Below are positions 21,038-31,869 of a stretch of 64,000 nucleotides of DNA, piece after piece. Below the pieces are notes generated by a model. The model ran no database searches. It was not told where the DNA came from and worked only from the letters and a program-made list of their open reading frames with translations. A program made the position numbers and the translations under genes. How positions within the stretch are numbered: the first letter of the stretch is position 1; each line of letters opens with the position of its first letter. The stretch comes from Hyaloraphidium curvatum (taxonomy: Eukaryota > Monoblepharomycota > Hyaloraphidiomycetes > Hyaloraphidiales > Hyaloraphidiaceae): the NCBI GenBank assembly GCA_025558095.1, contig JAIVFI010000013.1, positions 62,001-126,000 on the forward strand, in the 5' to 3' direction.

Positions 21038-21856
21038 TCAGATCTTGTCTCCGACCACCCTCTTTTCCCGCTCGTCGTCCCTGGCCTTGAGCATCTTCTC
21101 CACCGTCTTGAGCAGGTCCGGATGGCGGTAGAAGAAGGCGGGGACGTGCGGGTGCGGGCGGGAAGGAACTGCGGGACGCAGAGGGATGGAATCAGCGAGC
21201 GAATGAGGTCAGAGCATGCATATGCGAGATCCCACCCTTGCTCTCGGCTTCGCGGTAGGCCTTGCCCAGGGCCGTGAGGTCCGCGCCCGATTTCTCCAGC
21301 ACGGGGAGGATGTCCCCGGCCTCGAGGCCCGCGAGCGTCTTGACCATCTGCCGCCCCGCGTCTCCATAAGCGGAATCAGATTCTGGTGCACTTCCGAACC
21401 CACCCAGGAGAGCTTCTCCACGGCCTTGTCCAGCGCTTTCCCGCCGTCTTTCGCCTCCACCCTCTCGAACACCGCCTCCAGGTCCCCACGCAGTTCCTTA
21501 AGCATGCCCTCGTACCGTTCGACCGCATCCGTCGGGTCGTCCCCGGCCTTCTTGACCGCCGCCCTCACGGCCGGAAGCACCGCCTCGGCGGCGGCACCCG
21601 ACTGCGTGCACAGCAGCGCGACGATTTCCCTGGCGGCGGCGAGCTTGGCATCCGGCGACTTGTCCGGAGACGACGCGATGAGCCCATAGGAGGCGAGCGG
21701 GCCGTCGGCAAGCCGCTGCCGCTCCGAGAAGAGCGTGTCGCGGAGGGACGACGCGGAGAAGGAACGCGGGGGGGCGAGGCGCGATGTGGGAGTGCGGAGG
21801 ACGCCGTGGCTGAGCAGGGAGCCGGGGAGCGGCGCGGAGCGGGCGAAACGGCGCAT
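21038..21856 (-). CDS. Probable mitochondrial protein of unknown function
   Basis: Start ATG at 21856. Two introns with GTGGGT donors fit in phase: EKLSW joins MVKTLAGLEAGDILPVLEKS, and REAESK joins VPSRPHPHVPAFFYRHPDLL. The end is EKMLKARDDEREKRVVGDKI. The first 40 residues are Arg/Ser/Leu-rich with no acidic residue (MRRFARSAPLPGSLLSHGVL), then SFSASSLRDTLF resembles a presequence cleavage region. The mature part is mostly helical and charged (YEGMLKELRGDLEAVFERVE). No catalytic motif is visible and I do not recognise the family. Confidence 0.6.
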
Positions 21857-22071
21857 TGGGGCGTGCGGGGATTCGGGGGTGGCAGACCCGCCCAGTCACC
21901 GGGGCGAGTTGACGCCCAACAAACAGACAGGGTGGTGCTTGGATGCTTGCCCGAAAACCGGCGACCGGTGTTGAAAAGGCTGGATGGCTGCTCTCAATAT
22001 CCACTATGATCGCTGTATTGCTTCGCGAATGGCTTTTGCGCGGCTCCCGACCGGGCCCCGAGCAAAGCCGA

Positions 22072-23704
22072 CTAGATCCTCACGACGAGCTTCCACCCGA
22101 CCTTCTTGTACCTCAGCAGGTAAATCAGTGCCAGCCCGACCCCCCAGCACGCCGAGCAGAAGCCCAGCATGGGCCGGTAATCCGCGCCCACCCTCTGCCC
22201 CGTCGCGGTATACGTAGTGTGTTGGTCGACGATGATCCCCAGCACGGCGTTCCCGAACAACTCCCCCGGCCCGAAGGAGAGAAACAGCACGCCGATGGCG
22301 GAACCGAGGCGGTGGTACCCGAACTCCTTGCCGGCGATGATGGGCATGCAGACCAGCGGGGAGCCGCAGAACAATGCCCAGGTGAGGGAGGCGACGGAGA
22401 CGGTGGCGATGTTGGTCGGGGCGGGGAGCCAGATGCAGGTGACGGCGAGGAAAGGGACGAGGCAGGCGAGTACGAACACTGGCGGGGGCCGAGTTCAGCG
22501 GAAAGACATCCCAGGGCAATGGAAACCCACTGTTAATCTCCCCAACGCGGTCGGCAAAGAATCCTCCGGCGATCCGGCCCAAGGCCATGCAAGCGCTATA
22601 TGCGGCCACGATAGCCGCGCCGACGTTCTGCGGGTACCCGCCGTCCAGGAGCATGAGCGGGATGAACCCGTTGGGCATGAAGAATGCGAAGAAGATGACG
22701 AACACGCAGGCAAAGACGAGCGAGAACGTGAGGTTCCGGAAGTAGGAAAGGTCGATGAAGGGCCCGGAGCGCTTGACCGGCACCACACGGCGCTTCAAGA
22801 AGAGTACCGACGGAGCTAGCCAGGCAAACAGCACGGCGCCGAGCACCTGCGACGCAAACCGCCACCCTCTTGCCGAGATGGCTGCCTGCGCGATGGCCGC
22901 CGTTACGAAGCCGCCGATCCCGGATCCACTAACAAAGATTCCCATAGCCAGGGCCCGCCGTTTGGTGAACCACGCCGATATCATGCCCGGCGCCGGCGTG
23001 TAGATGCAGGAGCCGGCGATGCCGTACAGGGTCGACGTCAGGAAGACCTGCCAGAGCTGCGTGACGAACGACAGGGCGACGAACGCCGAAGCGCAGCCTA
23101 CGACCCCGGCGAAGCATACCGCCCACGGCGGCAAGTAGTCCGTCAGCGGGCCGACGAACAGGGTCACCAGGACCATGACTCCCCAGGTGAGGGTGCCGGC
23201 CATCTGCAGCTGGAACGTACTTGCCCCGGCAAACTCGCCCGTGGAGACAAAAGTTCTGACAAAGATGCCCCAAACGGAAGGCATTCCCATGGCCCAGCAC
23301 GAGCACGAGAAGCAGGCCCAGAGGATCGCCCAGGGGCGCCATTTGGAGTCGTGCCCGGGGAGCAGTTCCTGGGCGGGGAGCGCCGCCGCCTTCGAGTCCT
23401 CCTTCTTGGCCGGATCGACCACGGGAGCTGCACCGTCGCCTTCGTCGTCGATTATGACGGCCGTGTCCATGGCATCCGCGGCCTCGGCGGCCTTTTTGGG
23501 CAGCGGTTCGGCCGGGGCGGTTCCGGCCGTCGCCGCCGAGTCCGACTTCGCGCTCGGCGGCCTCCCCTCGGAAACACGCGGGGCGTTGATATCGGCATCG
23601 GTCTCTAGATACTCCGGCGGTGTCGGCGGCGTCTTCTGGGGTGTGTCGGCGTCCATTGTGTGGGAGGCAGCAGTAGCGTTGGCTTTGCCACCGCGCCGTG
23701 CCAT
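22072..23704 (-). CDS. MFS transporter, monocarboxylate-porter (Mch) type
   Basis: Start ATG at 23704 (a second in-frame ATG at 23656 is possible) and one GTGGGT intron near 22490-22530 that rejoins GEIN to MFVLACLVPFLAVT. About 525 residues. A hydrophilic N-terminus of about 115 residues precedes WRPWAILWACFSCSCWAMGM (TM1). The MCT/Mch hallmark SVWGIFVRTF follows, then GPLTDYLPPWAVCFAGVVG, YTPAPGMISAWFTKRRALAM and GSGIGGFVTAAIAQ. The C-half has GYPQNVGAAIVAAYSACMAL, GRIAGGFFADRVG and LGIIVDQ. Twelve transmembrane helices are expected at the plasma membrane. Fungal relatives carry monocarboxylates or riboflavin; the substrate here is unknown. It shares a very short upstream region with the PhyH-type gene. 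Confidence 0.88.
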
Positions 23705-23717
23705 CCCTCAAGGCACC

Positions 23718-24940
23718 ATGGCGTGCCGGGTCGAAGCCCTCGCGGCCCATCTCCAGCCATCGAACGCGTATCCTCATCCTGTCCGCTTGTTGGACGAGCC
23801 GGAGCTGGTCCGGCGGGACCTCCGCGAGAACGGTTTCGCGGCCGTCCGCGCCGTTACCGACGCGGCCGATATCCAGGCGCTGCAGAACGGACTTTGGGAC
23901 TTCTTCGAAGGTGGCTGCCTCCGTGCCTTCTGAAGAGTGACATCGCTGACCGGCGTCGTCGTCCGGCGCGAACAAGGCACGAACCCCTCCAAAATCTCCC
24001 GCACCGACCCTTCGACGTGGGCCAAGTCCAACTGGCCCCTCACTTCGCGTGGTCTGTGTCATAGGTACCATGCCGGACACTCCGACGTTGCTTGGAAAGG
24101 GCGCACCCACCCCGGCGTCCGCAAAGCCTTCGAGATCGTCTGGGGCACCCACGAGCTGATCACCTCGTACGACGCAGTGGGGATGATGCGGCCGCCGGAG
24201 GTCCTGCGAGAGCTGGGGGAGCAGCCGCCTCCGGTGGAGCACTGGCCACATATCGACCACGACGAGGAGGGGGAGGAGGTGGAACTGGTGCAGGGCTTCT
24301 TGAACCTGTGGGAGAGCGGGCCCGACGACGGCGGCCTGGTGCAGTGGCTCGGGTCCGGGCCGGCGTTCCCGGAGAAATGGCCGGCCGAGCTCCACGAGGG
24401 CCTTAAGGGGGCGCGAATCATTGGGCGGATCGACCAGGGCGCCCTCGACCGCTCGGGGTTCCGCCGGATCAAGGCTTGCGGACCGCCGGGCACCCTGTTC
24501 CTCTGGATGTCCACCCAGATCCACTGGTGAGCTCTTCTTCCCTCATTTTGCGCCCTTTTGCTAACCATCGGTGCAGCAACGAAGCCATCAACCCCCTCCG
24601 CTCCCTCTCCATCCCCCGCCCCCGCGGCGGCCTCTACATCTGCATGTGCCCGCGTCGCCTCGTCCGTCCGTCGCAGCTGTACTCGCACGCCCTGGCCTAC
24701 AGGCTCCGGATCACTACGGGCCACAGGCCGTACCGTGTCGTGGGGTTCCGTGACCGGCCGCGTGTTCCCCCCGGCGAGGTGGATCCGATCGATTGGGACG
24801 GGATGAAGCAGGGGGAGCTGGAAGAGACGGAGGAGGTGCTGAGGCTCGCGGGGGTGTTGCCGTACCCGGGTGGGGAGGGCGAGGCGTGGGATCTAGAGGC
24901 GATGAATCTCTCCAAGCTGGACATCGTGTGGCAGGGTTAG
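23718..24940 (+). CDS. PhyH-type 2-oxoglutarate/Fe(II) dioxygenase
   Basis: Starts MACRVEALAAHLQ at 23718. Intron 1 (GTGGCT...ACAAG) joins WDFFEG to TNPSKISRTD; intron 2 (GTGAGC...GTGCAG) joins STQIH to CNEAINPLRS. About 360 residues. NGFAAVRAVTDAADIQALQN opens the domain and AGHSDVAWKGRTHPGVRKAF follows. The metal site is HWPHIDHDEEG (HxD), with the distal His in LFLWMSTQIHC and a glycine-rich VQGFLNLWESGPDDGGLVQW. By family, it hydroxylates an organic substrate using Fe(II), O2 and 2-oxoglutarate. The substrate is not evident. Head-to-head with the MFS carrier and adjacent to GMC oxidoreductase and acyl-CoA ligase genes. Confidence 0.75.
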
Positions 24941-25077
24941 GTTTTGGAAGGACGGAGTCTTTCTGAGCGAGTGGGCTTCACTCGTTGATGCAGATGTGCG
25001 CGTGCAATGCAAAAAGTGTTATGCCTTTGTCATCCAACAACTTACAATGCCTCTGCATTCCACATTCTGAAGTCGTG

Positions 25078-26953
25078 TCAATAAGCCGCACCGTAGTCCT
25101 CGCACATCAGTTGCGCTGCGCGCTCCCCGACCGCGCACACGGCGCTCATCAGGTTTCCGGCCACGGGGTCGATCAGCGATGCATCGGCGACCCTCAGCCC
25201 GTCCACGCCCATCACCCGCGCCCGCGAGTCCACCACATCTCCGAGCCTGCACGTCCCGCACACGTGCCAGACGGTGCCCGAACACCGCCTTGCGTACTCC
25301 TCCAAGTACGCATCGCTGTCCAGCGCCCCGGCGCGGTCCTTGGTCCCCACCGCGCGCATGGCCTCGGCGAGCAGTGCCTCGTCCGCGATCTCCTCCCCCA
25401 CGGCCGGATCCCTCTCGCGCATCTGGGCGACGATGGCGCGGAGCTGCCGCATGCCCTGCACCATGTCGTCCAGGTCCTCCCGCGCGGTGTAGTACCCCGG
25501 GTCGACCAAGGGCAGGAGCAGCGGGTTGCGCCCGGCGAGGCGGACGGTGCCGCGGCTGCGGACCTTGTTGATGAAGAGCGGGAAGGCGACGTATGGCGGG
25601 AGCGACGGCGGTGGGTTGGTCAGTAGCCCCTGGGCGGCGTGCGCGGCGGGGTCGAAGGCGTCGCCCGGGGCGAGGGGTGCGAGCGGGGCCAGGAGGAGGT
25701 TGTCCTTTTGCCGGGTCTGCAGGAGGTACTCGAAGTTGGACGTCATCGGGTAGGCTTCACACCGCCGTCGTCAGTACGAAGCTCCACCGCGCTCGCTGCG
25801 GCAACCCACTCTGCATGTTCGGCGCGTAAGAAGCGCCCTCCGGCAGTCCGCGCTCCATCCGGTCCGCATAAGCCTGCCCCGACCAGAACGCCATCTCCAG
25901 CCCCGTCCCGGGCGCGAACGCGCCCTCGCGCGCCTGCTTCCAGGCCATCATCACCCCGAGGTGGTCGCCCAGGTTGTTGCCGACGGGCAGGTCCACGGCG
26001 CAGTCGATCCCGTGCTCGGCGAGGTGCGCACGTGGGCCGATGCCCGAGAGCATGAGCAGTTGGGGCGACTGCAGCGCGCCGGCGCAGACGATGACCTCGC
26101 ACGCGGCGGGGATGACGATCTCGTGGCCCTTGAAGAGGACTTCAAGGCCGGTGGCCCGCGGGCGGGACGATGTGCGGTCGAGGAGCACGCGGCAGATGTG
26201 AGCATCGAGCATAACGTGCAGGTTGGGGCGCTTGCCGATGTGCGGGTGTATGTAGCCGCGCGCCGTGTTGGCCGAGCGGACGCCGTCGGTGGGGTCGACG
26301 AACATCTGGCCGGGGCCGCCGGCGGTCTGCCTTCTGCCGTTGTAGTCGGACGGCTTGTTTGCCTTGTCAGAGACGGCGCAGCCCTGGTCGCAGCGGCCAC
26401 CCTGCCCGAGACCGACTCCCAGGGAGCGACACGAGGCGCGGAACAGGTCGGCGAGCGGCGACGGAGGCACGGTCGTGACGGCCATCGGCCCCGCGTTGCC
26501 GTGGAAGCCGGGATCGGCGGCGTCGGGGTCACCCTCGAAGCGCTCGAACCTCTTGAAGGATTCGAGCATGGCACCGTCGTAGTCCCAGCCTTGGACGCCG
26601 CGGCTTGCGATCTCGTCCCAGTCGGCGCGGTTGCCGCGGATCGCGCCGAGCCACATGATGCAGGACGTGCCGCCGAGCACCTTGCCGCGCTCGATCGGCA
26701 TGCGGTGGCCGCGCAGCTCGGGCTGCGGCGTGGAGCGGAAGCCCCAGTCGTGGTAGTTCTTTGCGTCGCGCAGCATGTCGGGCCGGTCGATGGCCGCCAC
26801 GCCTTTTGAGTCGCCTCCGGCCTCGATAACGAGCACGCTCTTGCCAGGCAACCGCTCGGACAGCCGGCCCGCGACGATGCACCCCGCCGTGCCCCCACCA
26901 CACACGATAAAGTCGGGTCGCAGCGCCTCGAGCGCCTCGCGGGTCGAAATCAT
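25078..26953 (-). CDS. GMC-family FAD oxidoreductase
   Basis: Start ATG at 26953; one GTGGGT intron near 25755-25810 joins NMQ-T to YPMTSNFEYLLQTRQKDN. About 605 residues. FIVCGGGTAGCIVAGRLSE is the FAD dinucleotide-binding loop and LVIEAGGD the second FAD contact. GKVLGGTSCIMWLGAIRGN is GMC signature 1, and IVCAGALQSPQLLMLSGIGP signature 2. The catalytic His lies in VWHVCGTCRLGD near the C-terminus. The second active-site residue, usually Asn or His, appears as Asn in VAGNLMSAVCAVGERAA. Members oxidise alcohols (choline, glucose, aryl or long-chain alcohols); the substrate here is unknown. No signal peptide, so likely intracellular. Divergent from the acyl-CoA ligase at 27187. Confidence 0.9.
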
Positions 26954-26970
26954 GTCGGACGTGTGCGGGC

Positions 26971-27006
26971 GTTGACGACGTTGTTGACCACTCTGTTGAC
27001 CACTTC
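26971..27006. promoter_or_regulatory. Triple 12-bp direct repeat in a divergent promoter
   Basis: GTTGAC occurs at 26971, 26983 and 26995, an exact 12-bp period, in the 233-bp gap between the GMC and acyl-CoA ligase genes. Repeated sites at one-turn spacing suggest a regulator binding array, but they lie only 18 bp upstream of the GMC ATG and may simply be leader sequence. Confidence 0.35.
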
Positions 27007-27186
27007 GGTGCGCGGTGGCGAAAAAGCCGGCTCCGCACGAAATATAGTCCGCGATTCAAGGCAAATACGAGGCTGCCGGCCTGGTGCCAGAGGCCTTCGC
27101 CTGCTAGTGTTTGGGGTCCAGCCTGGTGGCGACGATTGCGCGACGCAGCCGCGGTGCATGTAGGACCGTCTCCCACTATCCACAAA

Positions 27187-29282
27187 ATGGCGGGAGCGAG
27201 CGTCGAGGTCCTGCCCGACGGGCAGCGGATCTACTCCTCGCCCCTTCCGCCCATCGCCGAGCAGAAGAACGCGCACATCGTGGACTTTCTGCTCCACAGC
27301 GATGCGCCCGGCGCGTTCCCCTCTTTGTCCCCCGCGCAGCGCATGACCCCCGCGCGGCTGGCGCTGCCGGCCTTTATCGACGGCCCATCGGGCAGGACGC
27401 AGACGTACGCCGATCTGCGGCGCGACGTCGACGCGTTCGCAAAGGGCCTCGCGGCCCCGGGCACCCCCTGGGGCGGAGCCGACGAAAGCACAATCGTCGC
27501 CGTCTACTCGCCCAACCAGCTCTTCTACATGACCGTGCTCTTCGGCACGCTCCGCGCCGGCGGCACTGTGACCACCGCCAACCCGAACTACACCGCCGAC
27601 GAGCTGGCGTCGCAGCTGGAGGACTCGGGGGCGACGATCGTCGTCGCGGGCGAATCGGCGGTCGCCAAGGCGGTCAAGGCCATGGAGCGCGTCGGGCTGC
27701 CGACGTCCAACCTTTTGGTGTTGCCGGACGATGCCACGCGGCCGGGACTGAGGGGATTCGCGGCCGAGGACTTCGGGCCGGCGAGGGCGGTCTCGGTCCA
27801 CACCGTGATCGCGTCGGGGGCGGGCGTCAAGGACACGTTCATGGACGAGGAGACGGGGAAGCAGGTCCCGATCCTGCCGCCGCTGAAGTTTGCCGGGCCC
27901 GAGGACTCCAAGCAGAAGACGGCCTTCATTGTCTACTCGAGCGGGACCACGGTTGGTCACTCGTTCACGGCACATTGCCCCCTGTGTCTGACTGAGCCGT
28001 GATTCCAGGGACGGAGTAAAGGGGTCATGCTCAGCCACTACAACATCGTCAACAACTGCCTCCAGCTCGACGGCCTCGACGGGGACACCGATTACCCGAC
28101 GAACGGCGTCCGGATCATCGGCGTTCTTCCGCTCTACCACATGTGGGTCGCTCGCCGACGACCTGCGGCACATCTAACGTCCATGCCCGCCCGCCAGCTA
28201 CGGCCTCGTCGCCGTCGCGCAGCGCCCGATCCTCAGGGGGGCAACGATCGTGATCCTCCCCTCCTACTCCCTCCCCGCCTTCTGCGAGACCGTCCAGCGG
28301 TACGGCATCCAGTTTGTCCACATCGTCCCCCCGCAGCTCCTGCAGCTGGCCAAGCGCGAGGAACCCTCGCAGTACGACCTCTCCACCCTGCGCGGGGTCA
28401 TGTGCGGCGCCGCGCCCTTCTCCTTCGAGACCGTGAACGAGCTCCGGCACCGGCTCGGGAAGCCGAAGCTGCTTGTCAAGAACGCGTGGGGGATGAGCGA
28501 GCTTTCTCCCGGAGGGGCGGGGTGCTATTCCGACAGGCCGGTGCCGGAGGGGACGATCGGGGTGCCGCTGCCGAGCGTGCAGTTCCGGATCGTGGATCCC
28601 GAGACGCTGAAGGATGTGCCGGAGGGGACGGACGGGGAGCTCTGGGCGAGGGGGCCGAACGTGATGCACGGGTGGGTCGCCTAAGGGTGCTCGTGGGCGA
28701 AGGCTGATTGGGCGTCGCCTCAGGTACCTTAACCGACCGGACGCGACCGCCGAGACGATCGTCGAGGGCGGATGGCTCCGGACGGGCGATATCGTGCGCT
28801 GCGAGAAGGGCTTCTTCTTCATCACCGACCGCCTCAAGGAGTGAGAAAAGGCTCGCCCTCCGCCCTCCCGCAGCTCACCCGCCCGTACCGCAGGCTGATC
28901 AAGTTCAGCGGCCTCCAAGTGGCACCCGCGGACCTCGAAGCCGTGATCCTCACGCACCCCGACGTGCTCGACTGCGCCGTGATCCCGCTGCCGCACCCCG
29001 AGTCGGGCGAGGTGCCCAAGGCGTACGCGGTGGCAAAGCCCGGGAAGCAGGCGTTCGATCTGGCGGGCTGGGTGGCGGAGAGGGTGTCGCCGCACAAGAA
29101 GCTGAGGGGCGGGGTGGAGTGGTGCGAGGAGATCCCGAAGAGCCCGAGCGGTGGGTGGCCCGCCATCGGGAGCGCTAGCTGTAGCTGATTAACCTCCGAT
29201 TTGGGGAACAGGCAAGATTCTCAGGCGCGTGCTGGTGGACAAGGAGAAGGAGCGGGCCGAGGCCGTCAAGGCCAAGCTGTGA
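27187..29282 (+). CDS. Peroxisomal acyl-CoA ligase (4-coumarate:CoA ligase-like), copy 1
   Basis: Six exons from ATG 27187; all five introns close in phase. VEVLPDGQRIYSSPLPPIAE opens. The AMP-binding box spans the first intron: FIVYSSGTT joins GRSKGVMLSHYN. Then come GVLPLYH, IVPPQLLQLAKREEP, VKNAWGMSELSPGG (A5-like), GELWARGPNVMHGY and WLRTGDIVRCEKGFFFITDR. After intron 4, LIKFSGLQVAPADLEAVI follows. PKSPSGKILRR supplies the catalytic Lys. It ends AKL, a PTS1 peroxisomal signal. The enzyme adenylates a carboxylic acid and forms its CoA thioester. Fungal relatives act on aromatic or fatty acids; the substrate is unknown. A close paralogue lies at 42577-44696. Confidence 0.88.
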
Positions 29283-29453
29283 TTGGCGCTGGATGGCGCG
29301 GTCGGGCGAGAGATCCGCACATATACATGTATCGCACGATGACAACATACACAAGAGCGCATGAGTGAGTTCGCCAAGTCCGGCATGGATTGAGAATGTC
29401 TTTCGCTGCCCGACCTCCTCCCGTCAAGGTTCACCTCCACCCTTTTGGTCCCC

Positions 29454-29855
29454 TCACGCGGACTGCCCCGCGGAGGCCACGATGTACCTGTAGATGACGT
29501 AGTCGGGCTCCGCCGCGGCGTAAGCCGGCCCGGGCCAGAACTGCTTCTGCTTGAAATCCGAGATCCACTGCGTGCCGTCGTACCCCTGGATGTGCCCGTG
29601 CGGGTGCTTTCCGTCGGGGCTCTGGATCACCGCGACGTCCCCGACCTGGAGGGACCCGTCCTTGGTGGCCTCGGTGGTGGTGAACCCCCATTCTTCGAGG
29701 CGGGGCCCGTAGTCCTTGGCGCTTCCGACGGGCACCTTCTTCGCGGCGCCGGCGGCCTCGAGCGCGAGGCGCACGGCCTGGGCGCACATGCCGGTCGATC
29801 TGTCCCCGGCGTTCTTCTTCAGCGTCGCGGCGAAGGCGATGGCGTTAATTGGCAT
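29454..29855 (-). CDS. Bacterial-type peptidoglycan amidase-like protein (CHAP/NlpC-P60 type)
   Basis: Intronless, 133 residues from the ATG at 29855; a GTG-led frame extends seven codons further. The pattern is STGMCAQAVRLALEAAG (candidate catalytic Cys in a helix start), GSAKDYGPRLEEWGF, LQVGDVAVIQ, HPHGHIQGYDGTQWISDF (candidate catalytic His) and a Tyr-rich end, PDYVIYRYIV. This Cys, GDV, GHIxxYDG, WxSDF arrangement is that of small bacterial cell-wall amidases, including effector-type enzymes that cut peptidoglycan peptides. No signal peptide is visible. A fungus has no peptidoglycan of its own, so a role against bacteria and origin by transfer are plausible inferences. The neighbour at 30006 looks like a retroelement remnant. 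Confidence 0.6.
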   Translation of the reverse strand: MPINAIAFAATLKKNAGDRSTGMCAQAVRLALEAAGAAKKVPVGSAKDYGPRLEEWGFTTTEATKDGSLQVGDVAVIQSPDGKHPHGHIQGYDGTQWISDFKQKQFWPGPAYAAAEPDYVIYRYIVASAGQSA

Positions 29856-30005
29856 CTCCGGGGCCAGGAGGTCCACAGGTTCGCTGCGTAGACGAGCGTG
29901 TGTAGACGGGTCTCAACCGCGTTGAGAGACCGCGCAAGCGCGCTTCTCATCACGCACCGCGAAACCCGGAAACGGTGGTTGCTCGAGATCAAGACCCTCA
30001 CCTCT

Positions 30006-30434
30006 ATGGCCCATTTGCACACGGGCCTGGTCTTCTCGGTCCCGGGCCACGCAGTCGGACGGCGGGTCGAGGCCGCCAGGAAGGACTACTCCCGTTTCGT
30101 CTTCAACGCCAACTTCTACCCTCTGATCGTGCTTGCTTTTGATTCGTACAGCGCTGTCTCTGCCACTTTCTCGCGCTTCTCCTCGGAGATGGGGCGCATC
30201 CAGTATCCCGGGATCGTCGGCCGCGATGGGCAGCCCGTGGACCTCGATGGCCTTTACTCTCGTTTTGTGCGGCGCTTCCGCGAACGGATCGCGGTGGCCT
30301 GGGCTCTTGGCGTCGCGGCCCAACTCCAACACTGGCTTCAGCTGTGCACCGAAGCCGCCGCTGTCAACGCTCCGGCCCCCGCGCCGGTCGCATTTGGTTT
30401 GAATGTAGATGAGGAGCTGATTCTTGGGGCGTAG
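30006..30434 (+). pseudogene. Retroelement-like fragment (reverse-transcriptase tail)
   Basis: An open frame from ATG 30006 (open back to 29898) encodes a His/Arg-rich basic stretch. ANFYPLIVLAFDSYSAVSAT follows, then RIQYPGIVGRDGQPVDLDGL and RERIAVAWALGVAAQLQHWL. The motif of aromatic, Pro, Val, Asp-Ser-Tyr-Gly/Ser-Ala followed by an amphipathic helix that includes W resembles the region downstream of the reverse-transcriptase core in plant and fungal non-LTR elements. No catalytic YxDD is present nearby, so if the call is right this is a truncated remnant. The family resemblance is from memory and weak. An orphan gene is the alternative. Confidence 0.3.
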
Positions 30435-30760
30435 GGGGATTTCTAAGTGTACGGTGGGATTGCTAGCTCCTCATTACACACAAGCGCGCGCGCGTGCGGG
30501 CCCATCAATGTGACGTCGGTACCCAGCTGCTGCTGGCGACATGGATTTCTCCAACCGGTCTCACGTCAAGACATGCATGCCTAACTGGGGCAAAAGCTAC
30601 AAATTGGCTAAAAGAGGCACCGCCGTATCCAACCTTCCCTCTCGCTGGTGGATGCGCGTCCCTCTCGGCCTCCATCCAATCCCCGTAGCCCAGATCGTCC
30701 GCGTCCCCAACGAGGTGATCGAACTCTTCGTAATCGTGGTCGCTCAGATACTCCACGTTG

Positions 30761-30850
30761 GACCCTTCCTTTGGCCGCTCCGCCCGCTTCCGCCGGCCCC
30801 GCCGCGCCGCACCCACCGCCGCCGCCGGGCCAGTCACAGGCCGTGCAATC
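30761..30850. repeat. Direct repeat, copy 1
   Basis: About 85 bp beginning gacccttcctttggccg and ending near caggccgtgcaat; a diverged copy starts exactly 400 bp downstream at 31161. No coding function seen. Confidence 0.6.
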
Positions 30851-31160
30851 CATCGTCACGGGAGGAAAGCGGCCCCGAGCGCGGCCACAGCCACCCAGAT
30901 GCCCCAACCGGCCGACGCGCGCGGGGCGGATGCGGGCCTGCTGGTGGCTTGCCCGGCGTGGGAACCCTGGACCGTTGGAGAGGAGGTCGCCTAGGCTGCC
31001 GCTGCGACCGTCTGCGCAGCCGCGAGGACGTCCGCCCAGTCACCACCCCCGCGCGCCCCTCCAACCCGCTCGGCCGCCGGCTCCGCGGAGCCAGATCCCA
31101 GCGCGGCCAACGAGCAGTCAACCGACCGCAACGACCGACCCGCGCGCGGCGGACCGGCCG

Positions 31161-31240
31161 GACCCTTCCTTTGGCCGTCCCGCCCGCTCCCCGCCGCGCC
31201 GCATCCTCCGCGGCCGCCGGCCATTCACAGGCCGTCCAAT
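31161..31240. repeat. Direct repeat, copy 2
   Basis: Begins gacccttcctttggccg and ends caggccgtccaat, with the same internal order of GC-rich blocks as copy 1 but a few small gaps. Confidence 0.6.
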
Positions 31241-31869
31241 GCCTGTCTGCCCTGTGTGCTTCCTGGAGAATGCAACACGGACATGGTGACGAAAGGCGGC
31301 CCGCCCTCCGCCTGCGGAAGCGGTTGATGTGTGCTTTGTCACCCCGGGGCGGGGTTCGGCAAGGCGGGGTGGCGTCGCGCGGCGGGTGCGGGTTCTCGGG
31401 CCCCCGCGCGGCCTGGGGGAGGCGGGGAACGCGGCCGGTGGGACCAGCAAGGGCAGCGGCCGCGGCGGATGCGGGGTTCGGTGGGAAATGGCGGCCGCAG
31501 GGCCGCGGTCGGAAGGCGGGCGTCAGGGTCGCTTGGCGGCCTGGACTGGCTGGGTGGCTGGTGGATCACTTCCCGCCGTCGTCGGTTGATCGGTCTCTGG
31601 GCAGCGAATCCCGGGTGGAGGGCGGCCGCGAGCGCCGGAGAATGTTCGGGGGATAGAACGAAGGGTGCCCGTGCGGCGGATGGGCGGGGGCTGCGGATTT
31701 GAGTCACGGGAGGCACCGACATTCCAGGGGCTGACGAGTCGGTGGTTGCGGTCTACGGGCCGCCTCAGGCCCAGAGCGCCAGCCGCCTCGCCGCTCGGCC
31801 GCCCCGCTGCCCTACGACCGTTCTCATTCCATCCCCTCCTCGCCTGCTCTGGCTGCCCCGAACTCTGAG

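Larger units (their letters stand above)
30435..31869. other. Long GC-rich intergenic region
   Basis: 1.4 kb upstream of the first kinase gene. Long open frames on both strands are Arg/Pro/Gly-rich artefacts of GC content. One short minus-strand stretch at about 30620-30770 is Asp/Glu/Tyr-rich but has no start, intron or family to support it. Holds the direct repeat listed next. Confidence 0.4.

Noticed and set aside
30541-31656. 371-codon plus-strand frame in the intergenic region
   Set aside because: Arg/Pro/Gly-rich, crosses two direct repeats and has no recognisable motif.
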